This document shows, piece by piece, positions 16,348-25,735 of a stretch of 64,000 bases of DNA. Both the position numbers and the translations under genes were made by a program. Source of the DNA: Oxalobacteraceae bacterium AB_14. Lineage in GTDB: Bacteria > Pseudomonadota > Gammaproteobacteria > Burkholderiales > Burkholderiaceae_D. Every line of letters begins with the position of its first letter. The first letter of the stretch is position 1. Below the pieces are notes generated by a model. It made no database searches. It was given only the letters and a program-made list of their open reading frames with translations, and was not told the origin of the DNA. The DNA is taken from assembly GCA_000381565.1 (NCBI GenBank), contig KB906724.1:2110801-2174800 (forward strand), in the 5' to 3' direction.

Positions 16348-16923
16348 TCACCTTCCGGGCCGGCAAGCCAGCGACGCCACCAGATTGTCTGGCAGCAGGG
16401 CGGAGCGCGTGCTGGTCGCCAGCCCTGCGATCTCTTCGCACCATTCGCTCAGGTGAACGCCATGGCATTTGAGCGCGGCCTCGTGCCTGGTCCAGGCGAG
16501 GACGAAGGCGAGCGTTTGTTCGACGGCCGGCGTGGCGGCCAGCTCGGCGCAGACTTCCGGCCCCAAATAGTCGCGCGCCACCGCCTGCCAGTCGAAGACT
16601 TCCTCCGCCCGCATCAAATCGACGCCGACCGCGCCGTGCAGGTTGATGGCGGCCAGCGAATAGCCGTCTTCGTGGGTGAACGAGCAGCCGATGGCGCACC
16701 CGGCGCCGGCCAGCGCGATGCGCGGCGCCTGGCCCGGCGTGCTGTCGATGAGGATTGTATCGGCATCGACGCCCAGCACCGAGGCCAGCGCGTCGCGTGC
16801 CGCCGAACGGATTTGTTCGCGCGCGCGTGGCCGCTCCACGCTGGTGGTCACGCCTATCACGAACAGACCGTCCTGCGGCGCCGGCACCGGGCCGGGCCAG
16901 GGGGAGACGATGAGCGCGGTCAT
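16348..16923 (-). CDS. 4'-phosphopantetheinyl transferase (Sfp-like), coupled to the NRPS gene
   Basis: The 191-residue protein contains the two PPTase motifs: AVGVDLMRAEEVFDW (GVD, Mg2+ binding, about residue 100) and FVLAWTRHEAALKCHG (WTxxEAxxK variant, about 145-160). It transfers phosphopantetheine from CoA to the Ser of carrier proteins. Its ATG (16921-16923) overlaps the TGA of the NRPS gene (ATGA), so the two are translationally coupled and this enzyme very probably primes the carrier domain of that NRPS. The frame remains open through the NRPS gene as an antisense-like artefact; the real start is at 16923. Confidence 0.88.
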   Translation of the reverse strand: MTALIVSPWPGPVPAPQDGLFVIGVTTSVERPRAREQIRSAARDALASVLGVDADTILIDSTPGQAPRIALAGAGCAIGCSFTHEDGYSLAAINLHGAVGVDLMRAEEVFDWQAVARDYLGPEVCAELAATPAVEQTLAFVLAWTRHEAALKCHGVHLSEWCEEIAGLATSTRSALLPDNLVASLACRPGR

Positions 16924-19900
16924 CGCGCCGGCGCCGCCGGGCAGCCTGCCCAGTAACCGTTGGCGGGAATCTGCTCGCCCTTCATCACCAGCGTCAGCGC
17001 GCCGAGACGGGCGTTGTCGCCGACCACGGCGCTGTACAGCACCGCGCTGCGCGGCCCCATGTAGACGCCCTTGCCGATGGTGACGTGGTCGATCTTCATC
17101 ACGCGGTCTTCGAACAAGTGGGTCTGCGGGCAGGTCAGCGCATTGAGTTCGCTGTGGTCGCCGATGTGGACGCAGTCGAATTCCGTGATGTCGGTGGTGT
17201 CCAGGTAGACGCCCTTGCCGATTTTGGAACCGAGCATATTGAACGCCAGCGGCAGCCACGGCGTGCCGCGCAGGTAGCGCATGAAGTTCGGCACAGCGAT
17301 GCCCTCGTACAGATTGGTCACGCCTTCGGACAGCCAGACAAACGGCGTCCACATCGGCTCCGACTGTTTGCGATAGCGGCCGATCAGCAGCCATTTCAAC
17401 AGCACCACGAAGAAGTAATTGCCGATGCCGTAGCCCAGGCCGGCCAGGGTCAGGTCCCACGTCACCTCCGACCAGCGTCCGGCGCCGGCGACCGGCATCA
17501 CCGCCAGCACCAGCGTGTAGCCCACCGCGATCACCAGCGCGTGCGGCGCGACGATGCGGAACGCCTCGATCAGGCCGCGGCCCAGGCGGCGCATCGGCGA
17601 CGGGTGGAAGGTCAGGTTTTCGGGATAGCCGCTGGTCTGTTCGCGCGCGGGCAGGTTGATCGGCGGGGAGCCGAGCCAGGTGTCGCCGCTCTTGATCTGA
17701 TCGTTGTCCGGCGCGCGCGAGTGCACGCCGATCAGCACACTCTCCGGCAGGATGGTGCCGTCCGGGATGTAGGCGCCGTTGCCGACGAAGCTGCGGTTGG
17801 AAATCACGGTCGGCTTCATGGTCATCCAGCCGCCGTCGATCTCCTCGTCGCCCAGCATCACGGCGTCGGCGATGAAGGTTTCGTCGCCCAGGGTCAGCAT
17901 GTCCGGCACCACGCCCAGGGCGGTGGAAATTTCCGCGTCCTTGCCGACCTTGGCGCCCAGCAGGCGATACCAGTACGGCGCGAACACCGTGGCGTAAATG
18001 CCGTGCAGGACGTTGAGGCTCGATTCCTGGATCTGGCTCACCAGCCATTTGGCGCAGTAGATGTTGCTGTGGATGGCCGATCGCCCTGGCTGCAAACGTG
18101 GCAGCACGCTCCAGCGGATGCCGGCCGACAGCAGCGCCGTCAGCACGATCAGCACCGTACTGGCGGGGAAGGCCAGCAGGAAGTAGCGCAGCAGGTGGAT
18201 GCGCAGGTCGTCGCCCTGTATCCACGGCAGCCAGCCATGTTCGTCGAACCAGTCGATCAGCACGAAGCTCGGGAACACCGGCATGAAGAACAGCGTGACG
18301 ATCAGCAGGATGCCGAAGACGAAGAACACGGCTTCGCCCATGCGGCGCGCGGCGCCGGCCCGGGGGCGCGGCGGCAGGCGGGTGGTGTCGAAGGCGCCGG
18401 TGTCGCGCGCCGGCGAGCCGGCCCAGACGCGGCCGGCCGGCACGCGCATGCCGTCGCTCAGCGCCGACTGGCCTTCCAGGTGGCCCAGCGCTTCGATATG
18501 CGTGTTGCCTTCCAGGACGGCGAAGGAGCTGACGCAGGCGTCGTCCTCCAGCGTGATCTGGCCCAGCAGCAGGCGGCCGCGCTGCACGCGGGCGTTCTCG
18601 AAATTGACGGCATTGCCGATGCTGACGTTGTCGCCGATGCTGAGCAGATCGGGCGAACGCAAGGTCATCGAGCCGATGATGACGTCCTTGCCCACCGTCG
18701 CGCCCAGCGCGCGCAGCCACCAGGCGCTGAGCGAGGAGCCGCTCAGCAGGTAGGACGGCGCCGACTCCACCAGCCGGTCGGCCAGCCACCAGCGGTAGTA
18801 GGTGAGGCCCCACAGCGGATAGTTGCCGGCCTTCAGGCGGCCGGCGATCAGCCACTTGCCGGCGATGGCGATGGCGAATTCGCCGATGGTCGCCAGCAGG
18901 AACACGCCGACCGAGGCACCGATCGCGCGCGCCACCGAGTCGCCCGGATCGCCGGTGAAGAAGTGGTAGGTGAAGAACGGCGCCAGCCACTGCGCCATGC
19001 GCAGCGCCACCAGCGCCGGGATCACCGCCAATTGCGCCAGGCCGCAGGTCCAGCGCTTGAGCGAGGAGGGCGGCGTCCAGCCGGCTTCCACCTCGGCCGC
19101 TGCGGGAGTGTCGGCCAGCACCAGCGCGATCTTGCCGATCTGGCGCTGCTGGTAGATGTCGCGCACGGTGATGTGGGCGTAGCGCGGATCGGCGCGCAGG
19201 GCCGAGGCCAGGCGCGCGGCGAAGAAGGAATGGCCACCGAGGTCGGTGAAGAAGTCGGCCTGGCGCAGCACCGGCTGGCCCGGAAACAGCGCGGCCAGCG
19301 CGGCGAACAGCGCCACTTCGGCCGGGGTCTCTGGCAGGTCGGAGTCTTCGTTGCCGCCGGCCGGCGGGGCGCTCAGCGGCATGGCCTTGAGCGCCTTGCG
19401 GTCGATCTTGCCGGAGGTCAGGCGCGGCATGGCTTCCTGCATTTCGTAGCGGCCGGGGACCATGTACGGCGGCAGCTTGGCGGCCAGGCCGGCGCGCAGC
19501 GACTTTGTGTCCAGCACAGCGCCGGCTTCGGGCGCGATGTAGGCCACCAGCTGGTCGATGCCGTCGTCCTTGCGCAGCAGGACGGCGGCGGTGCCCACGC
19601 CTTCCTGCTGCGCCAGCACGGCTTCGATCTCGCCCAGTTCCACGCGGAAGCCGCGGATCTTCACCTGGTCGTCGGCGCGGCCCAGGCACAGCACGTCGCC
19701 GTCGGCGTCGATGCGCGCCAGGTCGCCGGTGCGGTACAGGCGGGCGTCGTGCCGGCCGCTGGACCACGGATTGGCCAGGAATTTTTCCTCGGTCAGGTCC
19801 GGGCGGCCCAGATAGCCGGCCGCCAGGCCAGGGCCGGTGATGCACAGCTCACCGATCTCGCCGCGCGCCAGCAGGCGCAGCGCCGGCATGGCGTTGGTGT

Positions 19901-20954
19901 CGATCACCAGCAGGCCGTAGTTGGGCAGCGGCGTGCCGATGGTGACCGGATGGCCCGGCTGCAGGCGCGCCAGGCTGGCCGACACCGTCGCCTCGGTCGG
20001 GCCGTAGGTGTTGAACATCTGCCGGCCGGCGCGCGACCAGCGCTCCACCAGCGACTCCGGGCACATCTCGCCGCCCAGGTTGATCAGGCGCAGGCTGGGC
20101 ACTTCCTGATTGAACAGCGCCAGCAGGGTAGGCACGGCGTGCAGCACGGTGACCTGGTTCTGGTCCAGCATGCGCGGCAGCGTTTCCGGGTCGCCGCTGA
20201 TTTCCTTGGGGCCGATCCACAGCGTGGCGCCGACCAGGTAGGCGATCCAGATTTCTTCGAACGACATGTCGAAGGCCACCGAGAAGCCTTGATACACCTT
20301 GTCGTCGGCCGTGACGCCGAGCACCGCGTTTTCGCTGCGCAGGAAGTGGCAGATGCTGCGCTGGGTGATCAGGATGCCTTTCGGCTTGCCGGTCGAGCCG
20401 GAAGTGTAGATGACGTAGGCCGGCACGTCGGGCGAGACGGCGCCGCGGCGCGCCAGCGTGCAATTGGCTACACCTTCGTCGCCAGGAGCGGCCAGCAGCG
20501 CCTCGGCGGTCCACACCGGACGGCCAAGGTCGGCCAGGCGCGGCGCGAAGGCGGCGCAGGTCAGCACGCCGGCGCCGTCGGCGTCGTCCAGGCACACTTG
20601 CAGGCGCTCGACCGGGATGTCCTCGTCGACCGGCAGCCAGGCCGCGCCGGCCTTGGCGATGCCGGCCTGCAGCACCAGCAGCTCGATGCCGCGCGGCAGC
20701 CACAGGCCGACGATCTGGCCCGGCCGCACGCCGGCGTCGATCAGGCGCGCGGCGACCAGGTCGGCCTGCGCGTTCAGTTCGCGATAGCTGAGGCGGCGCT
20801 CGCCGAAGATCAGCGCGGTCTGGTCGGGGGCGCGGGCGGCGCTGGCTTCCAGCAGGTCCGCCAGGATTTCCTCGCGCAGCAACTCGCTTTGCGGTTTCCC
20901 GTAAAGAATGTCTGGGTGCGATTGTGGAATGTGCGGCGTTACTGGGTCATTCAT
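16920..20954 (-). CDS. Pls/PosA-type single-module NRPS (A-T-membrane/left-handed beta-helix)
   Basis: A 1344-residue protein. An adenylation domain (about 25-530) has YTSGSTGKPKG, FDMSFEEIW, NTYGPTEA and GKIDRKAL; a carrier domain has LGGHSFFAARL with the pantetheine Ser near residue 573. The C-terminal 700 residues alternate paired membrane helices with three hexapeptide-repeat (left-handed beta-helix) segments, near GKDVIIGSMTL, GKDAEISTALG and GKGVYLDTTDITEFD. This is the layout of the poly-epsilon-lysine synthetase (Pls) and PosA family, which makes homo-oligomers of a basic amino acid at the membrane. By eye, pocket residues read D-M-E-H-I-L-T-V-S, with an acidic residue at the third position, consistent with a basic substrate. 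Product unknown. No strong ribosome site is visible. Confidence 0.88.
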   Translation of the reverse strand: MNDPVTPHIPQSHPDILYGKPQSELLREEILADLLEASAARAPDQTALIFGERRLSYRELNAQADLVAARLIDAGVRPGQIVGLWLPRGIELLVLQAGIAKAGAAWLPVDEDIPVERLQVCLDDADGAGVLTCAAFAPRLADLGRPVWTAEALLAAPGDEGVANCTLARRGAVSPDVPAYVIYTSGSTGKPKGILITQRSICHFLRSENAVLGVTADDKVYQGFSVAFDMSFEEIWIAYLVGATLWIGPKEISGDPETLPRMLDQNQVTVLHAVPTLLALFNQEVPSLRLINLGGEMCPESLVERWSRAGRQMFNTYGPTEATVSASLARLQPGHPVTIGTPLPNYGLLVIDTNAMPALRLLARGEIGELCITGPGLAAGYLGRPDLTEEKFLANPWSSGRHDARLYRTGDLARIDADGDVLCLGRADDQVKIRGFRVELGEIEAVLAQQEGVGTAAVLLRKDDGIDQLVAYIAPEAGAVLDTKSLRAGLAAKLPPYMVPGRYEMQEAMPRLTSGKIDRKALKAMPLSAPPAGGNEDSDLPETPAEVALFAALAALFPGQPVLRQADFFTDLGGHSFFAARLASALRADPRYAHITVRDIYQQRQIGKIALVLADTPAAAEVEAGWTPPSSLKRWTCGLAQLAVIPALVALRMAQWLAPFFTYHFFTGDPGDSVARAIGASVGVFLLATIGEFAIAIAGKWLIAGRLKAGNYPLWGLTYYRWWLADRLVESAPSYLLSGSSLSAWWLRALGATVGKDVIIGSMTLRSPDLLSIGDNVSIGNAVNFENARVQRGRLLLGQITLEDDACVSSFAVLEGNTHIEALGHLEGQSALSDGMRVPAGRVWAGSPARDTGAFDTTRLPPRPRAGAARRMGEAVFFVFGILLIVTLFFMPVFPSFVLIDWFDEHGWLPWIQGDDLRIHLLRYFLLAFPASTVLIVLTALLSAGIRWSVLPRLQPGRSAIHSNIYCAKWLVSQIQESSLNVLHGIYATVFAPYWYRLLGAKVGKDAEISTALGVVPDMLTLGDETFIADAVMLGDEEIDGGWMTMKPTVISNRSFVGNGAYIPDGTILPESVLIGVHSRAPDNDQIKSGDTWLGSPPINLPAREQTSGYPENLTFHPSPMRRLGRGLIEAFRIVAPHALVIAVGYTLVLAVMPVAGAGRWSEVTWDLTLAGLGYGIGNYFFVVLLKWLLIGRYRKQSEPMWTPFVWLSEGVTNLYEGIAVPNFMRYLRGTPWLPLAFNMLGSKIGKGVYLDTTDITEFDCVHIGDHSELNALTCPQTHLFEDRVMKIDHVTIGKGVYMGPRSAVLYSAVVGDNARLGALTLVMKGEQIPANGYWAGCPAAPAR

Positions 20955-21091
20955 GCTGAAACTTTATTTTGTGTTGGCGGGTGTCATTGTACGGTACGGC
21001 TGTGCGCTCCAATAGAGGAAGAATGCAAGTTCCGCTTACAGCCTTTACAATAAGAAATATGGGATCTTCCCCTGTGTCACGAAGGAGCCGC

Positions 21092-22594
21092 ATGTCACCG
21101 AGCCGTCCGTTTATCGCCCCCATGCAATTTGACGATCCGATTGCCGCTTATGAACAGGTGTTGGCCATCTATGAGGCCAACGTCGCCCACCTGCGCGACG
21201 CCATGAAACGCTTTGTCGCCGGCGAGGACGTCGGCGAGCACGTGCGCGGCTGCTACCCGTTCGTGCGGGTCCATACCGACACCGTGGCGCGCGCCGATTC
21301 GACGCTGGCGTTCGGCTTCGTGGCCGGCCCCGGCACCTACGAAACTACGCTGACCCGGCCCGACCTGTTCGCGCGCTACTACCAGCAACAGTTCAAGCTG
21401 CTGTTGAAGAATCACGGCAGCCATCACCTGCGCATCGAGGTGGGCACCAGTTCGCAGCCGATCCCGATCCACTTTTCGTTTGCCGAGCACGAGCACATCG
21501 AAGGCAATATGAGCGCGGAGCGGCGCCTGCTGATGCGCGACGTATTCGACCTGCCCAACCTGGCCGCGATGGACGACGGCATCGCCAACGGCACCCACGA
21601 GCCGCCGCCGGGCGAGGCGCAGCCGCTGTCGCTGTTCACGGCGCCGCGCGTGGACTATTCGCTGCAGCGCTTGCGCCACTACACCGGCACTTCGTGCGAG
21701 CACTTCCAGAAGTTTGTGCTGTTCACCAACTACCAGTTCTATATCGACGAATTCGTCAAGCGCGGCCATGAGCTGATGGGCCAGGCCGCCGGCGCGCCGG
21801 ACGACGACTACATCGCCTTCATCGAGCCGGGCAATCTGGTCACGCGCCGCGTCGGCCAGGCGGTGCAGGCCAACGACGCGCATGGCGCGCCGCTGCCGCG
21901 CCTGCCGCAGATGCCGGGCTACCACCTGGTCCGCGCCGACGGCACCGGCATTTCGATGGTCAATATCGGCGTCGGCCCGGCCAACGCCAAGACCATCACC
22001 GACCACATCGCCGTGCTGCGCCCGCACGCCTGGCTGATGCTGGGCCATTGCGCCGGCCTGCGCAACACCCAGCAGCTGGGCGACTACGTGCTGGCGCACG
22101 GCTATGTGCGCGAAGACCACGTGCTCGACGAGGACTTGCCGCTGTGGGTGCCGATCCCGCCGCTGGCCGAGGTGCAGGTGGCGATCGAGGCCGCCGTGGC
22201 CGAGGTCACGCAGCTGACCGGCCACGACCTCAAGCGCGTGATGCGCACCGGCACCGTCGCCAGCACCGACAACCGCAACTGGGAGCTGCTGCCGCAGCGC
22301 ACGCCGGAGCGCCGTTTCAGCCAGAGCAGGGCGATCGCGCTGGACATGGAAAGCGCCACCATCGCCGCCAACGGCTTCCGTTTCCGCGTGCCATACGGGA
22401 CTTTGTTGTGTGTGAGCGACAAGCCCATGCACGGCGAGATCAAGTTGCCCGGCATGGCCAACCAGTTTTACAGGGAACGGGTCGACCAGCATCTGCGGAT
22501 CGGCATCCGCGCGCTGGAACTGCTGCGCGCGCTGGGCGTGGACAAGCTTCACAGCCGCAAGTTACGCAGCTTCACCGAGGTCGCGTTCCAGTAA
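21092..22594 (+). CDS. amn: AMP nucleosidase
   Basis: The 500-residue product has the N-terminal AMP nucleosidase domain (YEQVLAIYEANVAHLRDAMKRFVAG...RGCYPFVRVHT) and the C-terminal nucleoside-phosphorylase-like domain (GISMVNIGVGPANAKTITDHIAVLRPHAWLMLGHCAGLRNTQQLGDYVLAHGYVREDHVLD, ending in ALDMESATIAANGFRFRVPYGTLLCVSDKP). It hydrolyses AMP to adenine and ribose 5-phosphate in the cytoplasm, controlling AMP pools. E. coli Amn is 484 residues. I chose ATG 21092 with AAGGAG at 21082-21087; other ATGs at 21059 and 21122 are possible. It is divergent from the NRPS gene and ends in a strong terminator. Confidence 0.93.
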   Translation: MSPSRPFIAPMQFDDPIAAYEQVLAIYEANVAHLRDAMKRFVAGEDVGEHVRGCYPFVRVHTDTVARADSTLAFGFVAGPGTYETTLTRPDLFARYYQQQFKLLLKNHGSHHLRIEVGTSSQPIPIHFSFAEHEHIEGNMSAERRLLMRDVFDLPNLAAMDDGIANGTHEPPPGEAQPLSLFTAPRVDYSLQRLRHYTGTSCEHFQKFVLFTNYQFYIDEFVKRGHELMGQAAGAPDDDYIAFIEPGNLVTRRVGQAVQANDAHGAPLPRLPQMPGYHLVRADGTGISMVNIGVGPANAKTITDHIAVLRPHAWLMLGHCAGLRNTQQLGDYVLAHGYVREDHVLDEDLPLWVPIPPLAEVQVAIEAAVAEVTQLTGHDLKRVMRTGTVASTDNRNWELLPQRTPERRFSQSRAIALDMESATIAANGFRFRVPYGTLLCVSDKPMHGEIKLPGMANQFYRERVDQHLRIGIRALELLRALGVDKLHSRKLRSFTEVAFQ

Positions 22595-22614
22595 GTCCAT
22601 GCAAAAAATGCATG

Positions 22615-22640
22615 AAGCCCGCCGAGCGCGGGCTTTTTTT
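22615..22640 (+). terminator. Intrinsic terminator after amn
   Basis: AAGCCCGC pairs with GCGGGCTT across the loop CGAGC, followed by a run of seven T (22634-22640). It separates amn from the arabinoside locus. Confidence 0.88.
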
Positions 22641-22659
22641 GGTTTTCTTCCCTTGCGGC

Positions 22660-22726
22660 GATACTTTTTTTGATATCAAAAACCGGAAAAAATTGATTGG
22701 TTTGTTTTTTGACCAGCCCATAAGAT
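22660..22726 (+). promoter_or_regulatory. Operator/promoter 1 of the arabinoside regulon (before the TonB receptor)
   Basis: GATACTTTTTTTGATATC (22660-22677) is an 18-bp palindrome variant. The -35-like TTGGTT begins at 22697, exactly 20 bp after the palindrome's last base, and the -10-like TAAGAT (22721-22726) follows after 18 bp. The same three elements occur at the same spacing before the arabinonate dehydratase gene (29193-29259) and the ABC transporter operon (43118-43184). The palindrome centre would lie near -64 of the predicted start site, the usual place for a LysR activator. Confidence 0.7.
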
Positions 22727-22775
22727 GATTTCCGAGGTAGCTGCAAAAACATAAAACATAAAACACTGGAGACAT

Positions 22776-25661
22776 ATGAACAAGCAAATGACCGGGACTG
22801 TCGAGTCCCAGGCGAAGCATCGCCTTGTCCTGAAAAGCGGCGTCGCCGCACTGGCCGCGGCCGGCCTGCTCAGCAGCGCCTCGGTGTGGGCGCAAGCGGC
22901 CGCCGACAAGACCGAACCGGCCGAGGCCGCGACCGTGGTCGTCACGGGCGTCAAGGCATCGCTGATCAAGAGCCTGGCGATCAAGCGCACCAGCGACCAG
23001 GTCGTGGAATCGATCGTGGCCGAAGACATCGGCAAGTTGCCTGATAACAATGTCGTCGAAGCGCTGCAGCGGGTGACGGGCATTCAGGTCACCGACCGCG
23101 CCGGCGGCGAAGTCGGCACCTTGTCCATCCGGGGCCTGACCGACGTCCAGACCACCTGGAACGGCCGCACCATCTTTACGGCGTCCGGCGCGCAGGTCAT
23201 GCTCCAGGACATTCCCTCGACCCTGGTGCGCCAGATCGACGTCTACAAGACACGCGACGCCAGCCAGCTGGAAACCGGCATTGCCGGCCAGGTTGACGTC
23301 AAGTCGCTGCGGCCGTTCGATTTCAAGGGACAGAAAATTTCGCTGTCGGCGCGTGAAACCTATCTCGAGCCCGCGAACAAGGCCAACCCGCAGCTCAGCG
23401 GCATGTTCAGCAACCGCTGGCAAACCGGCATCGGCGAAGTCGGCGCCCTGGTCAACCTGTCGGAAGTCAAGACGAAATACCGCAACGAAAGCGTGACGCC
23501 GGGCGCCATGGTGCCGTTCACCAGCCCCAACGCCGCCGAGGTTCCCGCCGGTTACACGCCCTTGCAGCGCATCTTCGACAACAACATCTGGACGCCTGGC
23601 ACCCATACCGGCTTGCCGACGGCGGCCGGTTCAACGCTGGATTTCAACGGCAAGGCCTATCCTTACTACCTGGCGCGCGACGCGGTTTTCCAGAGCGACG
23701 TTAAGGGCGAGCGGGAGCGTCCTGCCGCCAACCTCGCCTTGCAGTGGAAGCCGAACAGTGATTCGGTCTACACCTTCGAATCGATGTACAACGGTTATCG
23801 TGACAAGTCCTTCAACCAGCTGCTGTTCAGTTTTGTTGACTGGTGGGGTGATCTCGGCAGCAACCCGGCGAGCTCGATCACGACGTTCCCGGGAACGAAC
23901 ATCATCAAGAGCCGCAACGTCAATAACGTCTATGGTTTCAACAGCGGCGACTACACCACCTCGGCAACCGATTCCTACGTTTATGCCCTGAACGGCAAGT
24001 GGGACCTTGGCGACAGGCTGAAGCTGGAGGGCGATCTGTCGTACCAGACCAGTACCTTCCACTCGGAATTCACCGCCACCCGGATCGATCGCGTTGCGCC
24101 GTCCATCTCGGTCGACTTCAATGACGGCGGCAACAACACGGCGTTCCGCTTCAATAACAATGCCGACCTGACCGACCCGACCAAATGGAATGTTGCGCAG
24201 TTCTACGATACCGCCAACCGCAACAAGGGCAGCGCCGCGACGGCCAGTCTGGGCGGCGTCTACGATGCCGACTGGGGGGCGCTGCAGTCGATCCAGTTCG
24301 GCGCGCGCTTCGACGACCGCAAGGCGTCCGAGGCTAACCGTACCCAATCGGCCTTCCTGGGCCGCAACCTGGCGTCGCTGGGCTCGGCGTATTCCTCCAC
24401 CAACTCGAACTTCGGCACATCCATCTCGGACGTTCCGCGCACCTGGGTGGAACCCAATGCCTACTACATCCGCGACCATATCGACGAGTGGCGCAAGCTG
24501 TACAACTCGGCCGATGCGAACTTCCTGACGACCGACCAACTAAGCCTGCAGAAGACCTTCGACGTCGATGAAAAGACGAAGAACCTGTTCGTGATGGGGA
24601 ATACCCAGAACGAGCTGTTCGGCCATCGCCTGCGCGGCAATTTCGGCCTGCGCTACGTCAAGGTCGATACCGACATGAACTTCTATAAGGTTGACGCCAC
24701 CACCAAGGCGGTCACGCCGTCGGGCGCCAGCAAGTCGACCAGCAAGTTCCTGCCCAGCATGACCCTGATTTACGACCCCTCCAAGGACGTCGTGCTGCGC
24801 TTTAACTATGGCCAGACCCTGCGCCGCCCGAACTTCGGCGATCTGAATCCTGTCCTGCAACTCGGTGACGACGTCTCGAAGGTCGGTTATGGCTCGGGCA
24901 GCGGCGGCAATCCCGACCTGAAACCGACGCGTTCCACCAACCTCGATTTGACGGGAGAGTGGTACTTCCAGAAGGACAGCGCACTCTACGGCACGCTGTT
25001 CAAGCGCAAGATCGACGGCCTGGTCGTGAGCTTGCGGCACAAGGTGCACGTCGATCCGGCGAACGATCCGTACCGCAACTCGACCTCGGGCGGCGACCAT
25101 ACGAACGGCTATGACTACGTCATCAACTCGCCGGTCAACGCCTCCAACGGCGACATCAAAGGCGCCGAGGTCGGCTTGATCTACTTCCCGAAAGGGTTGC
25201 CGAGCCTGCTGGACGGCCTGGGCATCCAGGGCAGCTATACGCGGCTCAGCTCGTCGCAGAACGTGCCTGACGCCAATGATGCCGGCGTCATCGTCTCCCA
25301 GCTCGAGACCCCGTTCTTCGGCGTGTCGCGCAGCTCCTACAACGCCACCCTGGCTTACGAAAAGGGTCCGGTTAGCGCGCGCTTGTCCTATGTCTGGCGC
25401 TCCTCCTTCCTGGCCAGAAACGAAGCGGCCTTGTTTGCCAATCCGATCGGTATCTGGCGTCATCCGGAAAAGAGTGTGGACATGCAAGTCTCGTATAAAA
25501 TCAACGACAGGATGTCGGTCGATATCAGTGGTGTCAACTTGACCAACGAAATGCAGCAGCAGTACTACCACTTCGGCAATGCCGGTACGCCGCAGTTGAC
25601 CAATTTCGGTACGCTCCAGATCGGACGTTCGGTCTCGGCTGCCGTGCGCTGGCAGATGTAA
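22776..25661 (+). CDS. TonB-dependent outer-membrane receptor for arabinose-containing glycans
   Basis: A 961-residue protein with a signal peptide (LVLKSGVAALAAAGLLSSASVWAQA), a TonB-box region (ATVVVTGVKASL), a plug domain (RTSDQVVESIVAEDIGKLPDNNVVEALQRVTGIQV, GTLSIRGL) and a long beta-barrel ending in the outer-membrane aromatic-rich strand SVSAAVRWQM. It belongs to the Caulobacter-type receptor group that imports oligosaccharides through energy from TonB. The substrate (arabino-oligosaccharides) is inferred from the following genes. GGAGA precedes ATG 22776. It heads the first operon of the locus and has the regulon palindrome in its promoter. Confidence 0.92.
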   Translation: MNKQMTGTVESQAKHRLVLKSGVAALAAAGLLSSASVWAQAAADKTEPAEAATVVVTGVKASLIKSLAIKRTSDQVVESIVAEDIGKLPDNNVVEALQRVTGIQVTDRAGGEVGTLSIRGLTDVQTTWNGRTIFTASGAQVMLQDIPSTLVRQIDVYKTRDASQLETGIAGQVDVKSLRPFDFKGQKISLSARETYLEPANKANPQLSGMFSNRWQTGIGEVGALVNLSEVKTKYRNESVTPGAMVPFTSPNAAEVPAGYTPLQRIFDNNIWTPGTHTGLPTAAGSTLDFNGKAYPYYLARDAVFQSDVKGERERPAANLALQWKPNSDSVYTFESMYNGYRDKSFNQLLFSFVDWWGDLGSNPASSITTFPGTNIIKSRNVNNVYGFNSGDYTTSATDSYVYALNGKWDLGDRLKLEGDLSYQTSTFHSEFTATRIDRVAPSISVDFNDGGNNTAFRFNNNADLTDPTKWNVAQFYDTANRNKGSAATASLGGVYDADWGALQSIQFGARFDDRKASEANRTQSAFLGRNLASLGSAYSSTNSNFGTSISDVPRTWVEPNAYYIRDHIDEWRKLYNSADANFLTTDQLSLQKTFDVDEKTKNLFVMGNTQNELFGHRLRGNFGLRYVKVDTDMNFYKVDATTKAVTPSGASKSTSKFLPSMTLIYDPSKDVVLRFNYGQTLRRPNFGDLNPVLQLGDDVSKVGYGSGSGGNPDLKPTRSTNLDLTGEWYFQKDSALYGTLFKRKIDGLVVSLRHKVHVDPANDPYRNSTSGGDHTNGYDYVINSPVNASNGDIKGAEVGLIYFPKGLPSLLDGLGIQGSYTRLSSSQNVPDANDAGVIVSQLETPFFGVSRSSYNATLAYEKGPVSARLSYVWRSSFLARNEAALFANPIGIWRHPEKSVDMQVSYKINDRMSVDISGVNLTNEMQQQYYHFGNAGTPQLTNFGTLQIGRSVSAAVRWQM

Positions 25662-25691
25662 GCCCCGACGGTCCTGTCTTGTTGTGTTGAC

Positions 25692-25717
25692 GTCGTCCCC
25701 GCGCAGGCGGGGACGAC
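25692..25717. repeat. Dispersed hairpin repeat, copy A (perfect 11-bp stem)
   Basis: GTCGTCCCCGC (25692-25702) pairs perfectly with GCGGGGACGAC (25707-25717) over the loop GCAG. It lies between the TonB receptor and symporter genes. The same element recurs in intergenic gaps near 28060, 31086, 33753 and 61031. As RNA it could stabilise or attenuate the operon transcript. Confidence 0.8.
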
Positions 25718-25735
25718 AACCTGTTGGAGTATCCG

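Noticed and set aside
17085..21053. 1322-residue open frame on the + strand, and similar long frames such as the 1165-residue one at 16348-19845
   Set aside because: They lie antisense or out of frame to the well-supported NRPS gene; composition is rich in Arg, Gly, His and Gln, as expected for GC-rich shadow frames, with no domain.
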